Under the pieces are notes generated by a model that saw nothing but the letters and a program-made list of their open reading frames with translations, ran no database searches and was not told the origin of the DNA. 64,000 bases of DNA. Source: Solirubrobacter pauli (GTDB lineage Bacteria; Actinomycetota; Thermoleophilia; Solirubrobacterales; Solirubrobacteraceae). Position 1 is the first letter of the stretch. The number at the start of each line of letters is the position of its first letter. The translations under genes were made by a program, and so were the position numbers. The stretch spans positions 620,001 to 684,000 of the forward strand of contig NZ_RBIL01000002.1 of assembly GCF_003633755.1 (NCBI RefSeq), written 5' to 3'. Below, in pieces: positions 7,369 through 15,558 of this stretch.

Positions 7369-8571
7369 TCAGCCCGCGGCCAGCGCCCGCCGCAGCGGCG
7401 CGGGCACCCGCAGCGCGTGCAGGCGCGGCACCGGCGCCGGCTCGCTCGGCGAGACGCACTCCTCGGCCACGACGGCGTAGGCCGCCTGGACCACGCGGGG
7501 GTCGAAGCGCGTGCCCGCCGCGTTCTCGAGCTCGACGAGGGCGTCGGCGTGGGAGAGCTCAGGGCCGCCCTTGGCGGTCAGGGCCGACCACGTGTCGGCG
7601 ACGGCGACGATGCGTGACGCGATCGGCGTGACGGCGCCGCGGAGGCCCGCCGGGCCGCCGCCGCCGTTCCACCACTCGCCGACGTGACCGGCCTCCCACG
7701 AGGCGCGGGACGGATCGCGGAGGGTCTGGCGGGCGTAGGCGATCGGGTCGCCGGCCTCGGCGCGGCGGGCGAAGGCCAGCTCGGTCACCCGGGCCAGGTG
7801 GCGGCGCTCGGCGCGGTCCAACCCGAGGTGCAGCGCGAGGGCGTGCGAGTACCGGCGGGTGGCGACCAGCGGCTCCAACGCCGCGACGGGGCGGGTGCGG
7901 GCGGCGAGCATCAGCGCGGTCTGCGGGAGCACGGCGATGAGCGCGAACATGGCCAGCGCGAGGATCCCGAGTGGGGGATAGAGCGCGGTGGTGACCGCGG
8001 CGAGCGTGACCATGACCACGGTGGCGGGCACCGGGTCGGCCACGATGCGGGGCACCGCGGACCAGGGGTGGCCGAGGAAGAGCGGGATGTACAGCGCCGG
8101 GCCGACGGAGACCTGGACGACGAACATGACCATGCCGGTGACCAGGACCCAGGGCAGGGCTTCCACGCCCAGCGTGGCGGCGGACACGCCGGCGAGCGAC
8201 AGCACGGCGGCACCGGCCAGCGCTTCCCAGCCGAAGGCGGCGACGTTCGCGAGGTTGCCCTGGCGGACGATCGTCTCCCCGCGTATGAGGCCGCCGATCA
8301 CGATCGGGACGACCGCGACCAGGAAGGCCGGCAGCGGCCCGAGCAGCACGAGCGCGATGAGCACGAGCTCGAGTGCCGCGTCGAACGACAGACCGCTGGG
8401 AAGCTTGATCTCGGTCACGTCGGCGATCACCGCCAGCGCGAGCAGGACGAGCAGCAGCACCGGCTGGTCCCAGCGCGAGGGCGGGGCGAGCCAGACGAAG
8501 GCGGGCACGAGGGCGGCCGCAGCCGCGCCGTGGATCGCCAGTGCGACTCTCGGGTGTGAAGCCGAAGGCAT
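7369..8571 (-). CDS. Membrane protein with degenerate HD-GYP-like domain
   Basis: The 400-residue protein has about eight hydrophobic segments in residues 8-225, then a cytosolic domain. That domain shows the frame of an HD-GYP phosphodiesterase: RYSHALALHLGLDRAERRHL, then PIASRIVAVADTWSALTA and GTRFDPRVVQA. The parts that bind metal are lost: there is no HD pair after LARVTELAF, and the HHExxDGxGYP block reads GEWWNGGGGPAG. It is therefore probably not an active c-di-GMP hydrolase and may bind a ligand or partner. I chose ATG at 8571. A TTG at 8589 in the same frame is possible. Confidence 0.75.
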   Translation of the reverse strand: MPSASHPRVALAIHGAAAAALVPAFVWLAPPSRWDQPVLLLVLLALAVIADVTEIKLPSGLSFDAALELVLIALVLLGPLPAFLVAVVPIVIGGLIRGETIVRQGNLANVAAFGWEALAGAAVLSLAGVSAATLGVEALPWVLVTGMVMFVVQVSVGPALYIPLFLGHPWSAVPRIVADPVPATVVMVTLAAVTTALYPPLGILALAMFALIAVLPQTALMLAARTRPVAALEPLVATRRYSHALALHLGLDRAERRHLARVTELAFARRAEAGDPIAYARQTLRDPSRASWEAGHVGEWWNGGGGPAGLRGAVTPIASRIVAVADTWSALTAKGGPELSHADALVELENAAGTRFDPRVVQAAYAVVAEECVSPSEPAPVPRLHALRVPAPLRRALAAG

Positions 8572-8589
8572 CGACACGATTGCGCGCAA

Positions 8590-8599
8590 GCGTATACGC
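8590..8599. repeat. 10-bp palindrome upstream of the HD-GYP-like gene
   Basis: GCGTATACGC is a perfect palindrome about 20 nt before the ATG at 8571. It contains a possible minus-strand -10 (TATACG). The rest of the 163-nt gap up to the MFS gene shows no further structure that I can name. Confidence 0.35.
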
Positions 8600-8752
8600 C
8601 ACGGAGGCGGTCGAGCCGTGCGGATTGGTAGGTGTGTGGGCCGCGCGTGTAAGCGCGGGGACAGTCAATGCCCTAGCACTTGATGTGGCCCATGACCCCT
8701 CCCTCGTCTCGATCCCCCGAATAGCGCCAACGCGCCGTAAGTCGGAAGGTAC

Positions 8753-9955
8753 TCATCGGGGCCTGCGCGCCGTATTCGGGTGTGGTACGCGCGCGGACAA
8801 AACCAACGCGCCGACGGCGGGCACGACGCCGGCCAGAGCGCACGCCGCCGCGAGCCAGAACCCGGCGCGGGGTCCCGACGACTGCGCCAGGGCCCCGGCG
8901 GCCGCGGCACCCAGCGCCAATCCGCCGTTGTTCACGGTCACCAACCACCCGAACGTGCGCGTGCCCGACCCCTTCGGCGCCAAACGGCCGACGAGCAGGT
9001 AGAGCGCCGCGAACAGCGCGCCCAGCGCCAACCCGGGCACGACCAGCACGACACCGAGGAGCACGAGGTGCGTCGTGACCAGCGTCGCCGCCGCGAGCCC
9101 GCCCGCCAGCACCGCCTGCATCGCCAGCACCCGCCGCTCCGGCGCCCCGAGCAGCAGCCGCCCCGCCAGCAACGAGCCCGCCACCGTCCCGACGGCCATC
9201 GTCGCCTCGATCGCCCCCGCGGCGGCCGGGTGCCCCTGCTCGGTCGCCGCCGCCGGGATCGCGATGTCGAGCGCTCCCAGCGCGGCCGCGGTGGGCAGGA
9301 AGGCGACGAAGACCAGCCACAGCGACGCCGGCAGCGGCGTCGAGGGTGACGCGCGCGAGCCCGGGGTCCGCGCCAGCGACGTCCGGCCCGCGGCCACCGC
9401 ACCCACGAGCAGTGCGACCGCGCACACGCTCAGGGCCAGCCCCGGCGACCCGACGAGCACCAGCACCGAGACGATCAAGGGGGAGACGATCAGCGCCGAC
9501 TCCTCGCCGGCCGCGTCCAAGGCATGGACCCGCTGCTGCAGCTGGCCCCGGTCCGGCAGCCCACTCCAGACCGACCGCGCGAACGGACCCAGCGGCGGAG
9601 CGAACAACCCCGCCAGACCGGCCGACAGCACGAACGTCCACGTGGGCGCATCGGCGGCCCCCGCGGCGACCAACAGCGCGACCGCCCCCGCGCTGGCGAC
9701 CGCCAACGCGCCCAATGTCGCCGGCCCGTGCCGGTCGACGAGCCGGCCTCGCGCGGGAGCGAGGGCCGTGGTGAGCGCGAACGCCGCGATCATCGCGCCG
9801 GTGACCGCGATCGAGTCCGTCTCGGCCGCGGCGAACAGGACGAACCCGAGGCCGAGGGCGTTGAACGCGAAACGACCGCAGAGCGAAGCGAGCAGCAGAT
9901 CTCGGATCGGCCGCTCTGCTAGGACAGCGCCGTAGCCCCCGCTGGTGTCCCGCAC
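8753..9955 (-). CDS. MFS transporter
   Basis: This 400-residue protein has about twelve hydrophobic segments and the layout of a major facilitator, with the cytosolic loop ARGRLVDRHGPATLG between helices 2 and 3 (motif A-like) near residues 70-82. It is probably a drug or metabolite efflux protein. The substrate is unknown. The start is GTG at 9955, with TACGCT (minus strand, 9965-9970) 9 nt upstream as a possible -10. It lies downstream of the glycoside-hydrolase gene on the same strand, 18 nt away, but the separate -10 suggests its own promoter. Confidence 0.88.
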   Translation of the reverse strand: MRDTSGGYGAVLAERPIRDLLLASLCGRFAFNALGLGFVLFAAAETDSIAVTGAMIAAFALTTALAPARGRLVDRHGPATLGALAVASAGAVALLVAAGAADAPTWTFVLSAGLAGLFAPPLGPFARSVWSGLPDRGQLQQRVHALDAAGEESALIVSPLIVSVLVLVGSPGLALSVCAVALLVGAVAAGRTSLARTPGSRASPSTPLPASLWLVFVAFLPTAAALGALDIAIPAAATEQGHPAAAGAIEATMAVGTVAGSLLAGRLLLGAPERRVLAMQAVLAGGLAAATLVTTHLVLLGVVLVVPGLALGALFAALYLLVGRLAPKGSGTRTFGWLVTVNNGGLALGAAAAGALAQSSGPRAGFWLAAACALAGVVPAVGALVLSARVPHPNTARRPR

Positions 9956-9961
9956 GCCGCC

Positions 9962-9977
9962 GTAAGCGTACGCCTAC
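9962..9977. promoter_or_regulatory. Near-palindrome and -10 element before the MFS gene
   Basis: The 16-bp near-palindrome GTAAGCGTACGCCTAC (one mismatched pair) overlaps the minus-strand hexamer TACGCT at 9965-9970, 9 nt from the GTG start of the MFS gene. It may be an operator for a repressor of the transporter. It also overlaps the stop of the upstream glycosidase gene. Confidence 0.35.
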
Positions 9978-11086
9978 GTCCGGCAGCGCCGTGCGTCGCC
10001 CAGGGCCTTCGAGCAGCCCTGGAGCCGGCGCGCTTCCCGGCGGAAGACGGAGAGCGCCGGAGCGTCGTGAAGCACTCCGTTCCGGAGTCGTCGGAGCCCG
10101 CTGTAGTCGAAGCCGCTGTCGGTGATCCCCTCGACGGAGAGCCACGTGTACCAGTACAGGCGCTCCACCCCCAGCGCCTTGCGCTCCTTCGCGAACAGCT
10201 TGAGCGCGGCCGCGAGCCGCGACGCCTGCCCGGCGTCCGTGGTCGCGAAGTCCCCGCCCTCCGCCTTCGCCTTGCCCGCGGAGGCCGGCCACGACAGCTC
10301 GGTCACCCAGATCGGCATCTTGCGGTCCTTGCGGCGCTCCATCACGCGCCGGACGATCTTCACGACCCGCACCGTGTTCTTGACCTTGCCGGTGTAGGGG
10401 TGCAGCGTGACCACGTCGAACGCGCCGCGCGCGCCCGCCTTGTAGATCGACTCGAGCGCCTTCCAGCTCTCGTTCGGAAGACCGGCCAGCACGGTCTTGG
10501 ACCCCGGGTCGGCCGCCTTGAGCGCCTTGTCGGCGGTTTTGAGCAGGGCGACGTACGACGGCGCCCATGGCGCCACGTTCCAGTACCGGGTCAGGTTCGG
10601 CTCGTTCCAGATCTGCCATGCGCGGATCGGTTGCTTGGACACCTCCGGGTGCTCGATCCACAAAGACCCGCTGGGCCCGTAGCGTGTGACGAGCGCGGCC
10701 AGGAGGCGGGCGAAGTCGGCGTTGTCGCGCGGGGGAGACGCGAGGTCACCCGGGTTGCGCGCCGCCCACTCGGGCGTGCCCTGGATCACCGGCAGGACGC
10801 TGAGCCCACGCTGGGCCGCGGCGAGGACGAGCTGATCCTTGAGGCCGAAGTCGTACTGGCCGGGCGCGCGCTCGATCGCGCTCCAGTAGAAGGCGGTGCG
10901 CACCGCCTCGACGCCGCTGCCGGCCATCCGGTCCCACTCCGCCGGGCCCTGCGGGTAGGCGGGGTCGTTGAGCGGGCCGTCCGCCACCACGCCGAGCCAC
11001 CCGCGCGGCACCTGGCGCTTGGCGGCGTTCGCGGTCGCGGGGACCAGAAGGGCAAGAAGCAGGGCGAATGTGACGGTTACGCGCAT
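9974..11086 (-). CDS. Secreted glycoside hydrolase, clan A TIM barrel (GH5/GH39-like)
   Basis: The 370-residue product starts with a signal peptide, ending at about residue 22 (PATANAA). The rest resembles the TIM-barrel hydrolases of families 5 and 39: WDRMAGSGVEAVRTAFYW, IRAWQIWNEPN with the acid/base Glu, DVVTLHPYTG, and IWVTELSWP with the likely nucleophile Glu. Such enzymes cut beta-linked polysaccharides. Beside the glycan genes it could trim or turn over the surface polymer. The start was put at ATG 11086, where the signal peptide begins, and is 24 nt from the divergent glycosyltransferase start. Confidence 0.87.
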   Translation of the reverse strand: MRVTVTFALLLALLVPATANAAKRQVPRGWLGVVADGPLNDPAYPQGPAEWDRMAGSGVEAVRTAFYWSAIERAPGQYDFGLKDQLVLAAAQRGLSVLPVIQGTPEWAARNPGDLASPPRDNADFARLLAALVTRYGPSGSLWIEHPEVSKQPIRAWQIWNEPNLTRYWNVAPWAPSYVALLKTADKALKAADPGSKTVLAGLPNESWKALESIYKAGARGAFDVVTLHPYTGKVKNTVRVVKIVRRVMERRKDRKMPIWVTELSWPASAGKAKAEGGDFATTDAGQASRLAAALKLFAKERKALGVERLYWYTWLSVEGITDSGFDYSGLRRLRNGVLHDAPALSVFRREARRLQGCSKALGDARRCRT

Positions 11087-11095
11087 GAAGGCACG

Positions 11096-11101
11096 TAGGA
11101 T
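11096..11101 (+). promoter_or_regulatory. Candidate -10 element for the GT4 gene at 11111
   Basis: TAGGAT ends 9 nt before the ATG at 11111, within the 24-nt divergent gap, so the -35 region would overlap the first codons of the glycosidase gene. Confidence 0.4.
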
Positions 11102-11110
11102 GGCGCGTTC

Positions 11111-12286
11111 ATGCCTCGCGTCGCCCTGATTCACGACTTCCTCCTTGACGTGCGCGGCGCCGAGCGCGTCTTCGCCGCCATCTGCGACGCCTGGCCGGAC
11201 GCCGACGTCTTCACCGCCGTCTATGACGAGAAGGGCACCGAGGGGCGCTTCGCGCATCGCCACCCGCAGGCGTCGTTCCTGCAGAAGCTGCGGCCCACGT
11301 CCCGCACCTTCCGTCCGCTGCTGCCGTTCTACCCGCACGCGATCGAGTCGCTGGACCTGCGCGGCTACGACATCGTCGTCTCCAGCTCGAGCGCCTGGGC
11401 GCACGGCGTGCTCATCGACCCCGGGGCCGTCCACGTCTCGTACTGCCACAACCCGTTCCGCTACGCGTGGTCCGAGCGCGAGGCCACGCTCGCCGCGCGC
11501 AGCCCGCTCACGCGCCCGGCCCTGCGGATGCTGCTCTCGCGCTGGCGTCAGTGGGACTGGATCGCGGCCCAGCGCGTGGACGCCTACGTCGCCAACTCCG
11601 CGATCACGCAGAAGCGGATCAAGCGCTACTTCGGGCGCGACTCGTCGATCCTGCACCCGCCCGTGGAGCTCTCGCGCTTCTACCCGGGCGCGGTCGGCGA
11701 CCACTACCTGGTGCTGGCCGAGCTGATGCCGCACAAGCGCATCGACGTGGCCGTGAAGGCGTTCAACGCGCTCGAGCGCCCGCTCGTCGTGGTGGGGGAC
11801 GGACCTGAGCACCGGCGGCTGAAGCGCCTGGCCGGCCCGACCGTGCGGCTCACGGGCCGCATCTCCGACGACGAGGTGGCCGACCTGCTGCGCACCTCGC
11901 AGGCGCTCGTGGTCACCGCCGAGGAGGAGTTCGGGATCGCCGCGGTCGAGTCGCTGGCGAGCGGACGGCCGGTCGTCGGGCTCCGTGCCGGGGGCGTTCT
12001 GGAGACCGTCGAGGAGGGCGTGACGGGTGCGTTCTACGACGACGCGGACGATCCGCGCTCGCTCGCGAAGGCCGTCGCGGGCTTCGATGTGGCGCGTGTG
12101 GAGTCATCCATGTGTGTGAGATCCGCACATAGATTTGGTGCCGAACGTTTCAAGGAGCGGCTGCGGACGATCGTTGCCGAAACCGCCGCAAACGGCCGTA
12201 CAGCGCCAGAAATCGACCGTCCGGTCGGCGGATTGCTGCCCCTCAGGGCGGCGCGGCGCGGCGCGGATTCGATGAGGAGCCGTTAA
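11111..12286 (+). CDS. Glycosyltransferase family 4 (GT-B)
   Basis: This 391-residue GT-B enzyme begins VALIHDFLLDVRGAERVF, a start typical of mannosyl- or rhamnosyltransferases of the GT4 family. SYCHNPFRYAW and HPPVELSRFYPG are inter-domain landmarks, and the donor site has EEEFGIAAVESLASGRPVVG (EX7E). It acts on the cytosolic face on lipid-linked glycans. The last 60 residues after the catalytic fold are a basic tail not needed by the family. The 303 nt after its stop hold only the sigma-factor promoter. Confidence 0.93.
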   Translation: MPRVALIHDFLLDVRGAERVFAAICDAWPDADVFTAVYDEKGTEGRFAHRHPQASFLQKLRPTSRTFRPLLPFYPHAIESLDLRGYDIVVSSSSAWAHGVLIDPGAVHVSYCHNPFRYAWSEREATLAARSPLTRPALRMLLSRWRQWDWIAAQRVDAYVANSAITQKRIKRYFGRDSSILHPPVELSRFYPGAVGDHYLVLAELMPHKRIDVAVKAFNALERPLVVVGDGPEHRRLKRLAGPTVRLTGRISDDEVADLLRTSQALVVTAEEEFGIAAVESLASGRPVVGLRAGGVLETVEEGVTGAFYDDADDPRSLAKAVAGFDVARVESSMCVRSAHRFGAERFKERLRTIVAETAANGRTAPEIDRPVGGLLPLRAARRGADSMRSR

Positions 12287-12512
12287 ATCTCTCCCCGGCC
12301 TGGGGACAATCAGCGTAACCCTGTGGCATTCTTCGGGTTGTCTGTTGTGCGCGGGCCAACGCCTGCGCCCTGATTTCGCCGCAACGGTCACAAGCTTAGC
12401 GGCATGGTCAGGACCTCTCCGGGGGGACGGCCGTGGACACACGGGGTTGTCCCACCAAAAGAGAAGAAGAGCCGCCGGGATCGGTGACGTTTCACGGGCC
12501 TCGGCAAGGTGG

Positions 12513-12541
12513 TTGCAGAAACAAGTAACTTGGCCTATAAT
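12513..12541 (+). promoter_or_regulatory. Sigma70-type promoter of the sigma-factor gene
   Basis: TTGCAG at 12513-12518 and TATAAT at 12536-12541 are separated by exactly 17 nt, the best consensus promoter in the window. It drives the sigma-factor gene at 12590 with a leader of about 40 nt. The rest of the 303-nt gap (12287-12512) is less GC-rich than its surroundings. I see no ORF in it with coding character, only a weak 5-bp hairpin near 12292-12306. Confidence 0.8.
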
Positions 12542-12560
12542 CCCTACTGCCCCAGTAGGG
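12542..12560 (+). promoter_or_regulatory. Inverted repeat at the sigma-gene transcription start
   Basis: CCCTACTG, spacer CCC, CAGTAGGG is a perfect 8-bp inverted repeat that starts one base after the -10 element. It covers the expected transcription start. It could be an operator or, once transcribed, a 5' hairpin that shields or presents the ribosome site 15 nt downstream. Confidence 0.6.
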
Positions 12561-12589
12561 CTTTGAACTGACTTTGGAAGGACCCCAAA

Positions 12590-13465
12590 CTGAGCACCAT
12601 CACCGACACCCCACGCCGACGCGACGCTGAGCACGAGGTTGACCCGACCCTCGACTCGCTGCAGCTGCTCCTGCGTGAGGCTGGCCGGTACCCGCTGCTC
12701 AAGCCGAGTGAGGAGATCGAACTCGCCAAGCGGATCGAGCGCGGAGACCTGGCAGCCAAGGAACGCATGATCAACTCCAACCTCCGACTGGTCGTCGCCA
12801 ACGCGCGGCGCTATCAGGGCCAGGGCCTCGCCCTCGGTGACCTGATCCAGGAGGGCATGTTGGGCCTGATCCGCGCGGTCGAGAAGTTCGACTGGCGCAA
12901 GGGCTTCCGCTTCTCGACCTACGCGACGCTCTGGATCCGCCAGGCGATTCAGCGTGGCCTCGAGAACACGAGCCGCACGATCCGCCTCCCCGTCCACGTG
13001 GCCCAGCGTTCGCGCAAGGTCGGCCGCATCGAGCGCGAGCTCACCACTCGCCTCGGTCACGAGCCGTCGGACGAGGAGATCGCGTCCGCTGCGGACCTGC
13101 CGCTCGAGGACGTCATCGAGATCCGCAAGGCCGACCGCGCCGTGGTCAGCCTCGACAAGCCGGTCGGCGACGATGGCGACACCGCCTTCGGCGACCTCCT
13201 GGCCATCGAGACGCCGGCCGTGGACGAAGAGGTCCACGAGGCGCTGAAGTCCGAGACGCTCCTGAACGCCATCGCCGAGCTCCCCGAGCCCGAGCGTGAC
13301 GTGATCGAGATGCGCTTCGGCGCGGGCGACCGTGAGCCCCAGACGCTGTCGCAGGCCGGCCGCAAGCTCGGCGTGTCGACGGAGCGCGCGCGCCAGATCG
13401 AGGAGCGCGCCCTCAAGCGCCTCTCGCAGCGCCCGGAGCTCGTCGCTCTGCGCGAAGCGGCGTAA
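12590..13465 (+). CDS. RpoD/SigA-family sigma factor with CTG start
   Basis: The 291-residue product carries sigma regions 1.2 (LDSLQLLLREAGRYPLL), 2.1-2.4 (NLRLVVANARRY, FSTYATLWIRQAIQRGL), 3 and 4 (DVIEMRFGAGD, then LGVSTERARQIEERALKRL as the -35-reading helix). It lacks region 1.1, as in group 2 sigma factors. The start is CTG at 12590-12592: the in-frame stop at 12569-12571 leaves no ATG, GTG or TTG before residue 60, the first ATG (12767) would cut away region 1.2, and GGAAGGA at 12576-12582 lies 7 nt from the CTG. Its promoter is consensus, with an inverted repeat at the start point. Confidence 0.92.
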   Translation: MSTITDTPRRRDAEHEVDPTLDSLQLLLREAGRYPLLKPSEEIELAKRIERGDLAAKERMINSNLRLVVANARRYQGQGLALGDLIQEGMLGLIRAVEKFDWRKGFRFSTYATLWIRQAIQRGLENTSRTIRLPVHVAQRSRKVGRIERELTTRLGHEPSDEEIASAADLPLEDVIEIRKADRAVVSLDKPVGDDGDTAFGDLLAIETPAVDEEVHEALKSETLLNAIAELPEPERDVIEMRFGAGDREPQTLSQAGRKLGVSTERARQIEERALKRLSQRPELVALREAA

Positions 13466-13472
13466 GCCAGCA

Positions 13473-14282
13473 TCACCGTCGTAGCTTCAAGGCCGCCGCG
13501 AGCTGTTCACGCTCGCGGCGGCCTTTGTACGTTCTGAGGGCGAACGTGAGGATCTGGGCGGCGTCGTCCAGACGTGCCGGGCCGCTGCCCAACCGCCGCT
13601 GGATCACGTCGTGGCGGTTCTGCGCCAGCTGCGCGAAGGGCTCGCTCGTGACGCTGTGACCACCCGTGTGGGTGAGCGACAGGTCGGTGTGCAGGTACGT
13701 CTTGAGGCCCTGCTGGCGCGCGCGCAGGCACAGCTCCATGTCCTCGGCGAACAGGTGGATGCGCTCGTCGAAGTGGATCAGCTGCGTCGGCCCGGCCAGC
13801 GCCGCCGCGATCGCCCAGCCGACGGTGCGCGGCCGGTCGGCCTTGTACGGCTCCGCGCGGACCTCGAGCGCGCGTGGCAGGCGGGGGAGCGCCGCGGGCA
13901 GGAACGCGCCGAGCGTGCCGGGGAGCGGGTGCGCGCTTCTTTGGACGGAGCCGTCCTCGTTGAGCAGGCGCGGGGCGTGCAGGCCTGGGAGGCTCGCTCG
14001 TCGGGCGAGCTCCGGGAGCACGCGCGCGTGGTCGATCGTGTCCGGGTTGAGCAGGACCGTGACCGGTTGCGTGACGTGTCGGAGACCGGCGTTGTTGGCG
14101 GCGCCGTAGCCGGGGTTGTCGCGGCGCTCGATGACCGTTGCGCCGTGCTCAGCGGCGAGCTGCGCGCCGCCGTCGTCGGGCCCGACGTCGACGACGACGA
14201 GCTGCGGCGCGTCCAGGGTCGGGAGCAGTCGCGCGAGGTGCGCGCGACTGCGGTGCAGGACGATGACGGCAGCCCAGCTCAA
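13473..14282 (-). CDS. Glycosyltransferase family 2, rhamnosyltransferase-like
   Basis: This 269-residue GT-A enzyme has the GT2 N-terminus VIVLHRSRAHL, the VVDVGPDDGGAQLAAEHGA nucleotide-binding turn, NPGYGAANNAGL and LLNPDT (DxD-equivalent), and the acceptor motif FAEDMELCLRARQQG, as in rhamnosyltransferases of the WbbL/RfbF kind. The start is TTG at 14282, which overlaps the TGA of the upstream GT4 gene (TTGA). The frame is open further upstream but homology begins here. Its final codons contain a 15-bp hairpin that may stop transcription of the convergent sigma gene. Confidence 0.88.
   Translation of the reverse strand: MSWAAVIVLHRSRAHLARLLPTLDAPQLVVVDVGPDDGGAQLAAEHGATVIERRDNPGYGAANNAGLRHVTQPVTVLLNPDTIDHARVLPELARRASLPGLHAPRLLNEDGSVQRSAHPLPGTLGAFLPAALPRLPRALEVRAEPYKADRPRTVGWAIAAALAGPTQLIHFDERIHLFAEDMELCLRARQQGLKTYLHTDLSLTHTGGHSVTSEPFAQLAQNRHDVIQRRLGSGPARLDDAAQILTFALRTYKGRREREQLAAALKLRR
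13489..13525. terminator. Strong hairpin downstream of the sigma gene, inside the GT2 coding end
   Basis: A perfect 15-bp stem (13489-13503 with 13511-13525, 7-nt loop TGTTCAC) is followed on the plus strand by TTGT. It begins 24 nt after the sigma-factor stop, so it looks like that gene's terminator, but it lies wholly within the last codons of the convergent GT2 gene. Confidence 0.7.
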
Positions 14283-15274
14283 ACGGTCACGTCGGCCGGC
14301 GGGCGCGTCGGCACGGCAAGGTCGTCCAGGGCGGCGGCGAGCCGGGCGACGCTCACGCGCACGTCGAACTGCTCGGCACGCGCCCGTGGGTTGCCGGGAT
14401 CGTCGAGGGCGCGGCGGATCTGCGCGACGGCAGCGTCGGCGTCTCCGGGCTCGTACAGCCCGGTCTCCAGGATCTCGAGCGGTCCCCCCGCGGCGGGCGC
14501 GACGACGGGCCTCCCGGCCGCGAGCGCCTCGATCAGCACCATCCCGTACGGCTCCCGGTCGGCGCAGTGCAGCAGCAGGTGATGCTCGTGCAGGGCCGTG
14601 GACATGTCGACCCGGCCGGCGAACGTGACGTTGGGCGGCGGATCGAGGTCTGGCATGGGATCGCCCGGCAGCGGCTCGCCCGCGAAGGTGATGTGCAGCT
14701 CGGGCATCCGCCGCGCGATCTCCACCGCGAGATCCGGCCGCTTCCAGCCGACGAGCGCGCCCGCGACGAGCGCCCTCGGCGGCCCGTCCGGCAACGGGGT
14801 GGGGGTGAAGCGGGTCAGGTCCACGCCGGGGTGCAGGATGGTGGCGGGCAGTTTGAGCTCGTCCGCGATCGCCTGGCTCGCCGCGACCACGACGTGCGCG
14901 CGCCTCGTGGTGGCGCGGACGGCGCCGCGCAACGCGGGTGCGTCGAACAGGTCGTGATGCACGGCGACGCGCTGGGTGTCGGGCACCGCGGCGGCCGCCA
15001 TGACCGCCTTCGCACCCCATGCGACGAGCGTCCGCGGCTTGAGCTTCGTCAGCTCGTACGTCAGCCCGAGCGTCCCGCCCGCGCTCTTGCGGAGTCCCCG
15101 GTCCTTCAGCGGGACGTGCTCGATCCCGGCAGCGTGCAGCTCGTCCGCGAGTGGCCCGGGCGGGCACGCCACGCGGAGCGGCCGGTCCAGCCGCGTGACG
15201 CAGTCGAGCAGCACGCGCTCGGCGCCGCCGAGGACGCCGGAATAGCTCGCGAAGAGGATCTTGTCGGCGCCCAC
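14279..15274 (-). CDS. Glycosyltransferase family 4 (GT-B)
   Basis: The 331-residue protein begins ILFASYSGVLGGAERVLLD, the glycine-rich first loop of GT4 enzymes. It continues with ATILHPGVDLTRF, ALVGWKRPDLAVEIA and the donor motif EPYGMVLIEALAAGRPVVAP (EX7E). It would extend the surface glycan. I chose GTG at 15274 because family similarity begins there. The frame extends upstream without such similarity. It is followed by the GT2 gene with a 4-nt overlap. Confidence 0.88.
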   Translation of the reverse strand: MGADKILFASYSGVLGGAERVLLDCVTRLDRPLRVACPPGPLADELHAAGIEHVPLKDRGLRKSAGGTLGLTYELTKLKPRTLVAWGAKAVMAAAAVPDTQRVAVHHDLFDAPALRGAVRATTRRAHVVVAASQAIADELKLPATILHPGVDLTRFTPTPLPDGPPRALVAGALVGWKRPDLAVEIARRMPELHITFAGEPLPGDPMPDLDPPPNVTFAGRVDMSTALHEHHLLLHCADREPYGMVLIEALAAGRPVVAPAAGGPLEILETGLYEPGDADAAVAQIRRALDDPGNPRARAEQFDVRVSVARLAAALDDLAVPTRPPADVTV

Positions 15275-15299
15275 GGGCGCCAAAGCATGGCGACTGCCG

Positions 15300-15557
15300 C
15301 TAGCCGATGCGGCTGGCGAGCTCGTCGAGCCCGAGGAAGTAGCGGCCGTGCGTGCGCCGCAGATCTTCTTCCGAGGCTGCGCTGAGGGCGACAACTTCGA
15401 CGTCCTTACGACCCCGCATCTCAGCTTCGGCGCGGAAACGCCCCTGCATGGCTGAGCTTGCCGACTCGAATTGCTCGAGTCGAATCAACTCCCCGGCAGT
15501 GCGGTCATAGACGACGAGGAAGTGACTCACGAGGTTGATGGTAGTCGGCAGCGCCAT
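15300..15557 (-). CDS. Small conserved-type protein downstream of the RelA/SpoT gene
   Basis: This 85-residue soluble protein has a mixed alpha/beta pattern (HFLVVYDRTAGELIRLEQF, then DVEVVALSAASEEDLRRTH and RYFLGLDEL). I recall similar small actinobacterial proteins of unknown function, but no named domain. It starts 1 nt after the stop of the RelA/SpoT gene, so the two are translationally linked. A role as a regulator or antitoxin of the synthetase is possible, though only position supports it. Confidence 0.7.
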   Translation of the reverse strand: MALPTTINLVSHFLVVYDRTAGELIRLEQFESASSAMQGRFRAEAEMRGRKDVEVVALSAASEEDLRRTHGRYFLGLDELASRIG

Positions 15558-15558
15558 G

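Noticed and set aside
8590-8752. A small gene or RNA in the 163-nt gap
   Set aside because: Frames there are short and lack a ribosome site. Apart from the palindrome at 8590 I see no fold that I can support.
12571-12767. Frameshift or truncation of the sigma factor
   Set aside because: The reading frame is intact from the CTG and includes region 1.2, with a ribosome site at the right distance, so an unusual start explains it better than damage.
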